A stretch of 64,000 nt of DNA from LMUY01 sp965199555. Its GTDB lineage: Bacteria > Pseudomonadota > Alphaproteobacteria > Acetobacterales > Acetobacteraceae. Location of the stretch: positions 1 through 64,000 of the forward strand of contig CBDASJ010000010.1 of NCBI GenBank assembly GCA_965199555.1, in the 5' to 3' direction. A program made the position numbers and the translations under genes. The notes under the pieces were generated by a model. It made no database searches, had not been told where the DNA came from, and saw only the letters and a program-made list of their open reading frames with translations. This document shows, piece by piece, positions 44,009 through 51,616 of the stretch. Each line of letters opens with the position of its first letter. Position 1 is the stretch's first letter.

Positions 44009-44383
44009 TCAGCCCGGCTCCAGAAACGGAGGCAGCTTTGTCGTTGAGGTCAACCCTTTGCAGTTGCATCGCCGCTTGGTGACAGAGGCAGGCGAGTTCA
44101 CAAGTGCGCAGGTGATCGGCGCCCCCCCGTCTGGCGACGCTCCGACACCAAGGCGCAGCACGTCGATCAGTTGGACGAGGTTGTCGGAGGATGCTACCAA
44201 CACGCCGCCGCTGCCGATCAAGCAAATATGGCCAGCCTCCGACCGCACGACCTGCGTGCGCTCCCACCCGGCCGGCGCTTCGCGGCGATAGTCCCCCAGT
44301 TGCTTGCCGAACGGCGGCAGGAACCGGCTTCGAACGTAATCGGCGGAACCGGACCTGGCGGACTGCTCCGATCTGGCGGTCAA
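44009..44383 (-). CDS. Possible hypothetical protein coupled to the BLUF gene
   Basis: A 124-codon frame starts with TTG 44383 and overlaps the stop of the BLUF gene (TTGA). The predicted protein has a plausible central segment (AGHICLIGSGGVLVASSDNLVQLIDVLRLG) and a Lys/Cys-containing tail, but matches nothing I know. The overlap and unexceptional composition favour a real gene. The TTG start, lack of an obvious ribosome-binding site and absence of a family argue for caution. If it is not a gene, the region from 43962 to 44379 holds nothing else I can identify. Confidence 0.35.
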   Translation of the reverse strand: MTARSEQSARSGSADYVRSRFLPPFGKQLGDYRREAPAGWERTQVVRSEAGHICLIGSGGVLVASSDNLVQLIDVLRLGVGASPDGGAPITCALVNSPASVTKRRCNCKGLTSTTKLPPFLEPG

Positions 44384-44874
44384 TGGACGACCATTGGCAG
44401 GTGTTGCAGTTCAGAAACCGCCGTGCGGGCGCGGGCTGGTAGATCGAGGATGGGTGTTTGCCTATCATCGACGAGCCATTTCAGCACGCCAAGCAGGCAA
44501 TCGCCGTCCAAACCCGAGGATTGCGGATCTGAACCGAACAGCGGGACCACCTGGTTACGGCCGTCTTCGAAGCGCAAACCCGCCATGGCCCAATCTGCGA
44601 ACGCCGGCTCGGGGATGAACTCCTCGGATTGAAGGAGGACGAGTTGCGTGTGCCTCCGGTCACGCTGAATGGACGTCATGACTTGCTTGACTGTTCGCTC
44701 TGAGCCCTCGAGGACCTGGGCGAAGCGCCCGTCCCCGTAAAGCAGAGCACCGGTCAGGCCGAGCTCCATGTTTCGCGCCCGCGCTTGGCGGAGCAACCGC
44801 TCCATGCCCTGCAAGCTTGTGTCAGCCTGTTGTGTCGCGCGGCTATGATAGATGGTTTGGACAAGCTCTCGCAT
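44380..44874 (-). CDS. BLUF-domain blue-light photoreceptor
   Basis: The 164-residue protein fits the short BLUF type, which binds FAD non-covalently and senses blue light. The flavin-site residues are recognisable: Tyr9 (LVQTIYHSRA), Asn35 (ARARNMELGLTG), Gln53 (GRFAQVLEG), Trp95 and Met97 (FADWAMAGL). The 18-residue Asn-Gln spacing matches known BLUF proteins. The C-terminal 60 residues are a short helical cap with no effector domain, so it should act through a protein partner. ATG 44874 has a GAGG site. Directly upstream lies a perfect palindrome. No other photosensory gene is nearby. Confidence 0.85.
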   Translation of the reverse strand: MRELVQTIYHSRATQQADTSLQGMERLLRQARARNMELGLTGALLYGDGRFAQVLEGSERTVKQVMTSIQRDRRHTQLVLLQSEEFIPEPAFADWAMAGLRFEDGRNQVVPLFGSDPQSSGLDGDCLLGVLKWLVDDRQTPILDLPARARTAVSELQHLPMVVH

Positions 44875-44884
44875 AGCAAACCTC

Positions 44885-44903
44885 ACATTCCACGGAGGAA
44901 TGT
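44885..44903 (-). promoter_or_regulatory. Perfect palindrome upstream of the BLUF gene
   Basis: ACATTCC-(5 bases)-GGAATGT is a perfect 7-bp inverted repeat lying 10 bases before the BLUF ATG, abutting its Shine-Dalgarno sequence. As DNA it could be a dimeric repressor operator; as RNA a hairpin that masks the ribosome-binding site. The surrounding 100 bp is clearly more AT-rich than the window average, as expected for a promoter region. No regulator can be named. Confidence 0.45.
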
Positions 44904-44976
44904 TATCGAAACTTTACTAACGGGATGTTTCGGGAACCTATCTATTACGACATTAACCATCTGGGTGCCGCTTTAA

Positions 44977-45579
44977 TTAGATCGTTGATTCTAGCGACGG
45001 GTGGGCCTGGGCCTGTCGGATGCACGCCGCCACGCGGGCCAGGACTTCCGCGGCGGTGCGGCCCGGTGGCAATGACCGGCCAGGGATGACGAACAGAGTG
45101 CTACGCCGGGTCCATAGCAGGATGTCGCCGTTCCAAAGCTCCGCGCTTCGAAAGCTCCGCCAGGCCATGGTCGTCGCACGGTCGCGCGACCGCATCTGCA
45201 CTCCAATTGGGCCGGCCGTCAGCCGGTAAGCGTATCCGATTGCCTTCCACCACCGCATGCGTTCGCGGCGCCACACCCGCCTCGTGTCCCTCGCATACGC
45301 CGCCATCGCAGCCCAGCACGCCAGCCAGCCAGCAACCGCGACGATGGCGCCCTTGTCCGGCGGGACGGCGTGGAACAACACCGCAAGCACCGCCACGGCG
45401 AACCCCAACCCGGCCTGCACGGCGAACAAGCGCCAGCCCGCGCCCTACCCGGGCGCCGACTGGTAGCTTGCCAGGGCACGCTTGCTGAAGCGTTCGATCT
45501 CCGCCTCCGTCAGCGTGACGTCGCACGCAACCCGCCAGTAGCTGCCGGTGGGCGCGCCGTCCTCCTGTCCTCCAGCCAT
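44977..45579 (-). pseudogene. YcxB-like membrane protein interrupted by an in-frame TAG
   Basis: Two same-frame segments together form one protein of about 200 residues. The N-terminal part, from ATG 45579, begins MAGGQEDGAPTGSYWRVAC and continues DVTLTEAEIERFSKRALASYQ. The second part has two membrane helices (LGFAVAVLAVLFHAV, IVAVAGWLACWAAMAAY) and a C-terminal domain ending AAEVLARVAACIRQAQ. The order resembles YcxB-type proteins: short cytoplasmic start, two helices, then a cytoplasmic beta domain. An amber codon at 45447-45445 splits them. Downstream, a TTG at 45429 could restart translation and give 150 residues. Either a nonsense mutation, a sequencing error or readthrough is possible; a point mutation is most likely. 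Confidence 0.6.
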
Positions 45580-45693
45580 TTCCGACCGCCGCTGCCTTTC
45601 ACCACGCCTTGCACCTGAAGCGGCGCAGTTAGACGACGCGCGGGGGCATCTGGCCAGCCACTTTCCTCCCGGTGCCTGGCGCCTTAATTGGAC

Positions 45694-46194
45694 ATGGCCA
45701 GCCCCGACACACTGCATCTGCCGCCTGCGCCGCCCTACCCGAACTCGCGCCTGCCAGTGCTGCTGTATCGCGGTGCGCTTCCGGCCGATCCCGCCCTCAT
45801 GGAGCGGGCATTCGCTGCGGCGGGGTGGGGCAATGCTTGGCGGAACGGCATCTTTCGCTTCCACCATTTCCACAGCATCGCGCACGAGGTGCTCGGCATC
45901 GCAACCGGCCGCGTCACCGTGTGTTTCGGCGGTCCGACAGGGCATGAGGCCACTTTGGCGGCAGGCGATGTTGCCGTTATCCCGGCGGGGGTGGCGCACT
46001 TCAACGCGGGCGATGACGGTGCCCTGCTGGTGGTGGGTGCCTATCCGGGAGGCTGCCAATTCGACACCCTCCGCGGCGACCCGGCCGACTACGAGGACGC
46101 CGCGCGCCGTGCTGCTGCCGTCGCCTTGCCGGAGCGGAACCCACTGCCGGGCCGCGACAAGCTTCGCCAGGTCTGGGGAGCTTTCGCCCCGTGA
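45694..46194 (+). CDS. Cupin-domain protein (YjlB-like)
   Basis: The 166-residue protein has one cupin barrel. The first motif region is FRFHHFHSIAHEVLGIATG (His ligands) and the second is GDVAVIPAGVAHFNAG with the last His. It resembles the YjlB family of small metal-binding cupins of unknown substrate. ATG 45694 is preferred over TTG 45688. The stop overlaps the MFS transporter start (GTGA), so the cupin enzyme or sensor and the transporter likely handle the same small organic acid or sugar. The gene is divergent from the YcxB-like pseudogene. Confidence 0.82.
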   Translation: MASPDTLHLPPAPPYPNSRLPVLLYRGALPADPALMERAFAAAGWGNAWRNGIFRFHHFHSIAHEVLGIATGRVTVCFGGPTGHEATLAAGDVAVIPAGVAHFNAGDDGALLVVGAYPGGCQFDTLRGDPADYEDAARRAAAVALPERNPLPGRDKLRQVWGAFAP

Positions 46195-47390
46195 GCCTGC
46201 GCTGGGCCGCCGTGGCGCTGCTGGTGCTGGCGGGCTGCGTCAACTTCATCGATCGCTCGGCCGTGTCCATCGCGCTTCCGGCCATCCGGACGGAGCTGCA
46301 TCTGTCCGAGGCCCAGGCCGGGTTGCTGTTGTCCGCGTTCGCTTGGAGCTACGCCGTGGCGCAACTGCCGGCGGGGAGCCTGGTGGACCGGGCAGGGCCG
46401 CGCTGGGCGCTGGCCGGCGGCCTGGCCGTGTGGTCGGCCGTGCAGGCGGCGAGCGGGCTGGTGGGCAGCCTGGCCCAATTCATCGTGGCGCGGGTGGCGT
46501 TGGGGCTGGGCGAGTCACCCATGTTCGTCGGGGGTGCCCGGGTGTGTGCCGACCGGTTTCCACCCGAAGCGCGGGCGCTGCCGTTGGGGCTGCTGAACGC
46601 GTCCGCCTCGTTGGGTCCGGCGCTGGCGCCGCTGCTGCTCACGCCGCTGATGATGTTTGCCGGGTGGCGGGCCAGCTTCGTCGCGCTGGGCGCCGCCGGG
46701 CTGTTGGTGGCGGTGGCCTGGGCGCTGGTCTACCGCACCGGGCCGCAAACCGCGGACGCGCCGCCCCGGGTCGCCGGGCCAGCCGTTTGGCTGCGTTTGC
46801 TTCGGCAGGGAGCGACCTGGGGGCTGCTGCTGGGTTTCGCGGGAACCGTTTACGTGACCTGGCTCTACGTGACCTGGCTGCCCGGCTACCTCGCCGGACG
46901 CTGGGGCATGGCCCCGGACGCCGCGGCGCTGTGGTCCTCGGTGCCGCAATCGGCCGGGTTCGTGGGTGCGGTGGGTGGCGGCTGGTTGGCGGACCGGCTT
47001 GCCCGGCGCTTGGGCGAGCAGGCCGCCCGGCGCCTGCTGCTGGTGGCCGGGCTGCTCGCCGCGGCGCTGGGAAGCGCCGGTGCGGCGGTGGCGGGCCAGG
47101 TGGGGCTGGCCCTCGGCAGCATCGCCGCCGCCATGTTCTGCGCCAACCTGGCGACCACGGCCGGTTGGGCGCTGGCAGCAAGCCTCGCCCCCGCCACGCT
47201 GATCGCCACCGTGGAAGCCATGGCCAATATCGGCGGTTCGGTCGGCGGGTCGATGGCGCCGCTGCTGACCGGGGTGTTGGCGCAGGCGACAGGGTCCTTC
47301 GACCCGGCGCTGTGGCTGGCTGCGGGGCTGGCCGTCATCTGCGCCGGCGCCGCCTGGGCTTTGGCCAAGGCGCCGATCCGCGCCGACTGA
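46191..47390 (+). CDS. MFS transporter
   Basis: The 399-residue protein has twelve predicted membrane helices of the major facilitator superfamily, probably the anion:cation symporter type. Helix 1 ends NFIDRSAVSIALP, helix 2 is followed by PAGSLVDRAGPRW (the MFS loop motif), and RVALGLGESPMFVGG is typical of ACS/hexuronate-like carriers. Start GTG 46191 overlaps the cupin stop. The substrate is not visible from sequence; organic acids are usual in this subfamily. Codon use matches its neighbours. Confidence 0.9.
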   Translation: MSLRWAAVALLVLAGCVNFIDRSAVSIALPAIRTELHLSEAQAGLLLSAFAWSYAVAQLPAGSLVDRAGPRWALAGGLAVWSAVQAASGLVGSLAQFIVARVALGLGESPMFVGGARVCADRFPPEARALPLGLLNASASLGPALAPLLLTPLMMFAGWRASFVALGAAGLLVAVAWALVYRTGPQTADAPPRVAGPAVWLRLLRQGATWGLLLGFAGTVYVTWLYVTWLPGYLAGRWGMAPDAAALWSSVPQSAGFVGAVGGGWLADRLARRLGEQAARRLLLVAGLLAAALGSAGAAVAGQVGLALGSIAAAMFCANLATTAGWALAASLAPATLIATVEAMANIGGSVGGSMAPLLTGVLAQATGSFDPALWLAAGLAVICAGAAWALAKAPIRAD

Positions 47391-47467
47391 ACCAGGCTGA
47401 CGCCGCCGGCCTTGCGTGCCGATGCTACCCCGGTATCCTTCAACGAAATCATTTGGATACGGCAAGC

Positions 47468-48349
47468 ATGGCGGACGCGCCCGCATCGGTAACCACCTCC
47501 CAGCTCAGCCTGCCGCCCGATGCGGTCGCCGTGGTCACGGGCGGCGCCTCCGGCATCGGCCTGGCGGCGGCGACCAGGCTGTACGGCATGGGGATGCGGG
47601 TGTGCATCGCCGACGTCGACGAAGCCTGCCTGGCCGGCGCGGCCGAGCATGTCGGCCGGGCAAGCCCCGCCTCGGCCGGTCAGATCATGACGGCGATCGT
47701 GGATGTCAGCCGGGAGGAGGATGTCCGGCGCCTGGAGGCCGATGTGCGTGCCCGGTTCGGCGGCACCGATGTGCTGATGAACAATGCAGGCATCCAGCCG
47801 GGCAGCTCCCTGTTCGGGGCGGACGATACCTGGCAGCGCATCCTCGGCGTGAACCTGTGGGGCATCATCCATGGCAGCCGCGTGTTCGCCCCGGGCATGG
47901 TGGCGCGGGGGCGGCCCGGCTTCGTCATCAACACGGGGTCCAAACAGGGCATCACCACGCCGCCGGGCGACCCGGCCTACAACGTCGCGAAGGCAGGCGT
48001 GAAGGCGTTCACGGAAGCGTTGCAGCACGAACTGCGCAACACGGCGGAGTGCCGGATCACTGCCCACCTGTTCATCCCCGGCTTCGTGTTCACGCCGCTG
48101 ACCGCCAACGGCCGAACGGCCAAGCCCGATGGTGCGTGGACCCCGATGCAAACGGTGGACTTCATGTTGGGGCGGCTTGCGCTGGGTGATTTCTACATCC
48201 TGTGCCCGGACAACGACACGCCGCGAACGGCAGACGAGCGGCGCATCCTTTGGAGCGCGGGCGACATCGTGGAAAACCGCCCTCCCTTGTCACGCTGGCA
48301 TCCCGATTACGGCGAGGCCTTCAAGCAATTCGCTTCGCGGCCGGGTTAA
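47468..48349 (+). CDS. SDR family oxidoreductase
   Basis: The 293-residue classical short-chain dehydrogenase has a nucleotide-binding TGGASGIGLAAA near residue 25, an acidic Asp after the second strand (IADVDEA, favouring NAD(H)), NNAG in LMNNAGIQPG, catalytic Ser in INTGSKQG, and Tyr-Asn-Val-Ala-Lys (YxxxK). A C-terminal extension (about 230-293, SRWHPDYGEAF) is longer than the usual 250-residue enzyme. ATG 47468 lies 78 bp after the MFS stop. The substrate is unknown. Confidence 0.92.
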   Translation: MADAPASVTTSQLSLPPDAVAVVTGGASGIGLAAATRLYGMGMRVCIADVDEACLAGAAEHVGRASPASAGQIMTAIVDVSREEDVRRLEADVRARFGGTDVLMNNAGIQPGSSLFGADDTWQRILGVNLWGIIHGSRVFAPGMVARGRPGFVINTGSKQGITTPPGDPAYNVAKAGVKAFTEALQHELRNTAECRITAHLFIPGFVFTPLTANGRTAKPDGAWTPMQTVDFMLGRLALGDFYILCPDNDTPRTADERRILWSAGDIVENRPPLSRWHPDYGEAFKQFASRPG

Positions 48350-48416
48350 GCGCCCAGCACCATTTGGTTGTCCGTTCGGGCGCCGCCCACGATTCCGTGC
48401 AACGGCATGGTGGGCA

Positions 48417-49142
48417 TCAGGCGTCGAGCAGGGCGTACGCGAGCAGCAGGATGACTGCCCCGAGCGAAGCCGCGACGGTCGCCAGGCTCCATCCAGACGG
48501 CGTGGGGCCACGCAGTCCAAGCCCCGCAAAACGACGCTCCATGATCGCGGTCAGGCTGCCCGCAGTGCAGCGGGCGATGGCCCATAGTGCCAGGGCGTCG
48601 GCGGCAAGCCAGGAACCGCCCGGCGCTCGCCACCCCGTCATCAGCAAAATCAGCGGAGCGAAGCCCCAATCGCCGAAGGTGGTGAAGGCGGCGCCCGGCG
48701 GCCCCCCGGCCTCCGCCGCCGCGAAGCCGCGCGCCAGGGCGGCCCGATGCCGCCCGGCGGCGACACTGCCGGCCAGCGTTCCGACCAGGGCAAGCAGCGC
48801 TGCCAGGATGCGCGGGTCGCCGATCCGCCCGGCCACGCCCCCCGTGCTGTCCGGCGCCAGGACAACCGCCAGCCAGCCCTCCAGCCCGGCGCGCACCCTC
48901 CCTGCCAGCGGTTGCAGCCCGAGCAGCCAAGTGTCGCGGGTGGCGCCGACCAGGACAACGGGAACCATGAGCCCGAGCCCGATCCAGGACACTGCCGAGG
49001 CGACGCGTTGCGGGGCAACTGCGCCCGCACCGCCGACGGCCCGGAAGGCTGCGCGGGACGCGCGTGGGTCGAGGGTCGGCCGGGCAGGCTCCGGCCCCGT
49101 CCAGCGACGGCTGTCCACCACCGGTGCGTCCTTGCCACTCAT
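48417..49142 (-). CDS. Hypothetical membrane protein
   Basis: The 241-residue protein has an N-terminal hydrophilic stretch of about 45 residues and then about five hydrophobic segments (for example SWIGLGLMVPVVLVG, ILAALLALVGTLAGSVA, LATVAASLGAVILLLAYALL). I recognise no family. A longer frame on the same strand (48346-49368) gives Arg/Pro-rich sequence and is a shadow. It is convergent with the SDR gene across 67 bp, a gap that carries only a distant inverted repeat (GCGCCC...GGGCGC). It is divergent from the next secreted protein gene across 170 bp. Confidence 0.6.
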   Translation of the reverse strand: MSGKDAPVVDSRRWTGPEPARPTLDPRASRAAFRAVGGAGAVAPQRVASAVSWIGLGLMVPVVLVGATRDTWLLGLQPLAGRVRAGLEGWLAVVLAPDSTGGVAGRIGDPRILAALLALVGTLAGSVAAGRHRAALARGFAAAEAGGPPGAAFTTFGDWGFAPLILLMTGWRAPGGSWLAADALALWAIARCTAGSLTAIMERRFAGLGLRGPTPSGWSLATVAASLGAVILLLAYALLDA

Positions 49143-49312
49143 CCCTTGCCCGCCTGTCCGTCCGCGACACCCGTCCCGAGCCTGTCACCCGCGGCCGTAC
49201 CGAGGCAACCGTCACGCGAAGCCCTCCGGACTGCGGAGCGTCCGGCATGTGTTGCCCGTGCCGTGCACGGCGTGAGATGGTCGCGACCGAACCGAATACC
49301 GAAAGCGGACCG

Positions 49313-49807
49313 ATGCAACGACGACACGTTCTAGGCTTGGCGATCGCGATGCTGCTGCCCTCAACCATGGCCTTCGCTCAATTGGGGTTGGCGGAGCGCC
49401 GGGCGATCGCGGCGTATAAGCAGGACCAATGGCCGTCGGTCGAACAGGCCATCCACAAGGCGGCCGGTTTCGACGTGCCGGTCGATGTGGAGTGGGATCA
49501 ACTGGCCATGCCGGGCGATGCCAGCCATTACGGGGAGGACGAGTATTTCGGCAAGACGATCTTCCAGCCGCTGGTGGCCGCGCTCACCAGCATCACCTCC
49601 GACCAGATGGGCCGCGATGCCTTAAAGGCGAAACTGCAACGAATCCACATCCGCTTCGACGAAAAGACCGCGCCCGTGTCCGCCTACGCGAACGGGGTCA
49701 GCTTCCAAGGCGGCGTGCTCGACATCAACTGGCGGCCCTTCACGAACACGGCGGATGTTGACGACCGGACCAAGGCGCTGACGGGCCTCATGGAGAAGAA
49801 CCTGTGA
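49313..49807 (+). CDS. Secreted hypothetical protein
   Basis: The 164-residue protein has a signal peptide (MQRRHVLGLAIAMLLPSTMAFA, cut before QLG) and a mature domain of about 142 residues with no cysteines. Its sequence (YKQDQWPSVEQAIHKAAGF, ALTSITSDQMGRDALKAKL, NGVSFQGGVLDINW) looks like a folded periplasmic protein, but the family is unknown to me. The stop overlaps the next gene, also secreted (GTGA), so the two probably work together in the periplasm. Confidence 0.7.
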   Translation: MQRRHVLGLAIAMLLPSTMAFAQLGLAERRAIAAYKQDQWPSVEQAIHKAAGFDVPVDVEWDQLAMPGDASHYGEDEYFGKTIFQPLVAALTSITSDQMGRDALKAKLQRIHIRFDEKTAPVSAYANGVSFQGGVLDINWRPFTNTADVDDRTKALTGLMEKNL

Positions 49808-50544
49808 CGGTCGCGCGCATCGTCGCGTCCGCCGCATTGGTGGTGACAACGCTTGGCTTTGCCAGTGGCAGCCAAGCCGCGGATTCGGGGCAGCCCAAGG
49901 CCCCGGTGGAAAAGGCGCAAGGTGCTGGGGTTACGGATTGCGACCGCCTGGCGCAGCCGCTGCGGTCCGCCATGGGTGGACTGCCGGCGCTTGCGGACGG
50001 CGTGAGCGTCGCGGACCTGCGCTGGCCCGGCGCCCGGGCGGCTTGCGCCAAGGCCATGGCGGACGCACCCGGCGAGGTGCGCTTCGTGGCCTTCGCGGCG
50101 CGGGCTGCGGACAAGGGCGGCGACCAGAAGACGGCAGCCCAGTTGTATCGCGCCGCCGCCGACGAGGGCTATCCACTGGCACAGGCCAACCTGGCCGTGA
50201 TGTACGAGAACGGCCAGGGTGGCCTGCCCCACGACGAAAAGCAGGCCGAACGGCTGTATCGGCTGGCCGCCGACCAGGGGTTTCCCGCAGCGCAAGCGAG
50301 CCTCGGCACTTTCTACGTGATGGGCCGCGGTGGATTGAGGCGCGATGACCGCGAAGCCGTCCGCCTGTTCCGATTGGCCGCGGACACCGGCAACACCCAG
50401 GCGGAGAACAACCTAGGCAAGATGTACGCCGAAGGACGCGGCGTGCCGCGGGACCTGGACGAGGCCGCCCGGTTGTGGCGCTTGGCGGCGGATGGTGGGG
50501 CCGAGGAGGCGCGCAACAACTTGCGCAAGCTTGGGCGGCACTGA
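49804..50544 (+). CDS. Secreted Sel1-like repeat protein
   Basis: The 246-residue protein has a signal peptide (cut after GSQAA) and, from about residue 115, three to four Sel1-like repeats of 36 residues (AAQLYRAAADEGYPLAQANL, LYRLAADQGFPAAQASLG, LFRLAADTGNTQAENNLG, LWRLAADGGAEEARNNL). Sel1 repeats form helical solenoids that bind proteins or peptides. The N-terminal 90 residues contain two Cys (TDCDRLA, AACAKAM) likely paired. Start GTG 49804 overlaps the preceding stop. A periplasmic scaffold or inhibitor role is possible but not shown. Confidence 0.85.
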   Translation: MTVARIVASAALVVTTLGFASGSQAADSGQPKAPVEKAQGAGVTDCDRLAQPLRSAMGGLPALADGVSVADLRWPGARAACAKAMADAPGEVRFVAFAARAADKGGDQKTAAQLYRAAADEGYPLAQANLAVMYENGQGGLPHDEKQAERLYRLAADQGFPAAQASLGTFYVMGRGGLRRDDREAVRLFRLAADTGNTQAENNLGKMYAEGRGVPRDLDEAARLWRLAADGGAEEARNNLRKLGRH

Positions 50545-50582
50545 GGTTGGCATTCCGCCGAGCATGAAACCGGATGTGCTGA

Positions 50583-50654
<72 letters not shown>

Positions 50655-50677
50655 GCCGGGGTGCAGAACCCGTGGGT

Positions 50678-50706
50678 TACCTAGACTTGTAAGGACTCCA
50701 GCGCAA
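50678..50706 (-). promoter_or_regulatory. Candidate promoter of tRNA-Thr
   Basis: On the minus strand, TTGCGC (50706-50701) and TAGGTA (50683-50678) are separated by 17 bases, and the -10 element ends 23 bases before the tRNA. The spacing suits sigma-70; the match to the consensus is moderate. Confidence 0.4.
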
Positions 50707-50731
50707 CCCCCGCGCCGCCGTCCACGGGCGG

Positions 50732-50754
50732 GTGGCACAGCCACGGGCGCCCGT
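50732..50754 (-). terminator. Candidate hairpin downstream of tpiA
   Basis: Just beyond the tpiA stop lie two overlapping inverted repeats: GTGGC-ACA-GCCAC (50732-50744) and the perfect 12-base palindrome ACGGGCGCCCGT (50743-50754). They would fold as GC-rich stems in the RNA. No T-run follows on the minus strand, so termination would be weak or factor-assisted. Confidence 0.35.
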
Positions 50755-50761
50755 CGGTTGG

Positions 50762-51493
50762 CTAATCCCGGCGTGCCGCCGCAGCGATCGCCAGGAAATC
50801 GGCGGCAACCAGGCTGGCGCCGCCGACCAGCGCGCCGCCCACGTCCGGCAGCGCCATCAGCCCCGCCGCGTTGGACGGCTTGACCGACCCGCCATACAGG
50901 ATGCGCATTCCGGCTCCCGTTGCCGGGAACTGCCGCAGCAACTCCGCGCGGATAAAGGCGTGCATCGTTTCCACGTCGTCTTCCGTGGCGCTCTTGCCCG
51001 ATCCGATCGCCCAGATTGGTTCATACGCCACCACCCCGGCGAACCCTTCCGGCAGGCTGCCGGAAAGCTGCCAGCCGACCACCTCCGTTTCGCGGCCGCC
51101 GCTGCGTTGTTCGTCCGTTTCGCCCACGCAAACGATCGGCACCAACCCGGCGGCGGCGGCGGCGGTTGCCTTCTGCCGCACGGTCTCGTCGGTTTCGCCG
51201 TGGTTCGCCCGGCGCTCGGAATGGCCCAGGATTACCCAGCCGGCGCCGGCATCGCGCAGCATGGGGGCGGAGATGTCGCCGGTATGGGCGCCGGACGCGT
51301 CCCAATGGCAATCCTGCCCGCCCACCGCGACCGCGGACCCCGCCAACAGCGCCGCCACCGCCACCAGTTGCGTGGCCGGCGGGCATACCAGCAGGTCGCA
51401 GCCGGCGGCCCCGCCGCGGATCGCCTGGGCCAAGGCGGCGGCGTCGGCCGTCGTGGTGTTCATCTTCCAATTGCCGGCGATGAGTTGGGGCAT
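50762..51493 (-). CDS. tpiA: Triosephosphate isomerase
   Basis: The 243-residue glycolytic enzyme interconverts dihydroxyacetone phosphate and glyceraldehyde 3-phosphate. It shows the substrate Lys in AGNWKMN, the catalytic His in ILGHSERR, the catalytic Glu in AYEPIWAIGSG, and the phosphate-binding loop ILYGGSVKP. Length is normal. ATG 51493 starts it. It is divergent from ppiD, an arrangement common in alphaproteobacteria. In many relatives secG and pyrG follow tpiA; here a tRNA gene follows instead. Confidence 0.98.
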   Translation of the reverse strand: MPQLIAGNWKMNTTTADAAALAQAIRGGAAGCDLLVCPPATQLVAVAALLAGSAVAVGGQDCHWDASGAHTGDISAPMLRDAGAGWVILGHSERRANHGETDETVRQKATAAAAAGLVPIVCVGETDEQRSGGRETEVVGWQLSGSLPEGFAGVVAYEPIWAIGSGKSATEDDVETMHAFIRAELLRQFPATGAGMRILYGGSVKPSNAAGLMALPDVGGALVGGASLVAADFLAIAAAARRD

Positions 51494-51616
51494 TGCGCGG
51501 TCCTCCCGTCCCCCCGGCTCCTACCGGGCAGGGGCGGGGCTGGCAATGCGCAGGGCGTCTCCCTATGGTGCGCCGCCGTTCGCACCGCCGGTTTTCGCCC
51601 CCATCAGGGTCCTCCC

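Noticed and set aside
43798..44082. 94-codon plus-strand ORF after the aminotransferase
   Set aside because: Its product is Arg/Ser/Cys-rich without hydrophobic core and overlaps the more protein-like 56-codon frame; no ribosome-binding site.
45445..45447. TAG in the YcxB-like gene as pyrrolysine or programmed readthrough
   Set aside because: No pylTSBCD genes or downstream readthrough structure are visible; a simple nonsense mutation or error explains it better.
48350..48383. Inverted repeat GCGCCC...GGGCGC as a terminator between the SDR and the convergent membrane protein gene
   Set aside because: The 22-base loop is long, the stem only six pairs and there is no T-run, so it was not listed as a terminator.
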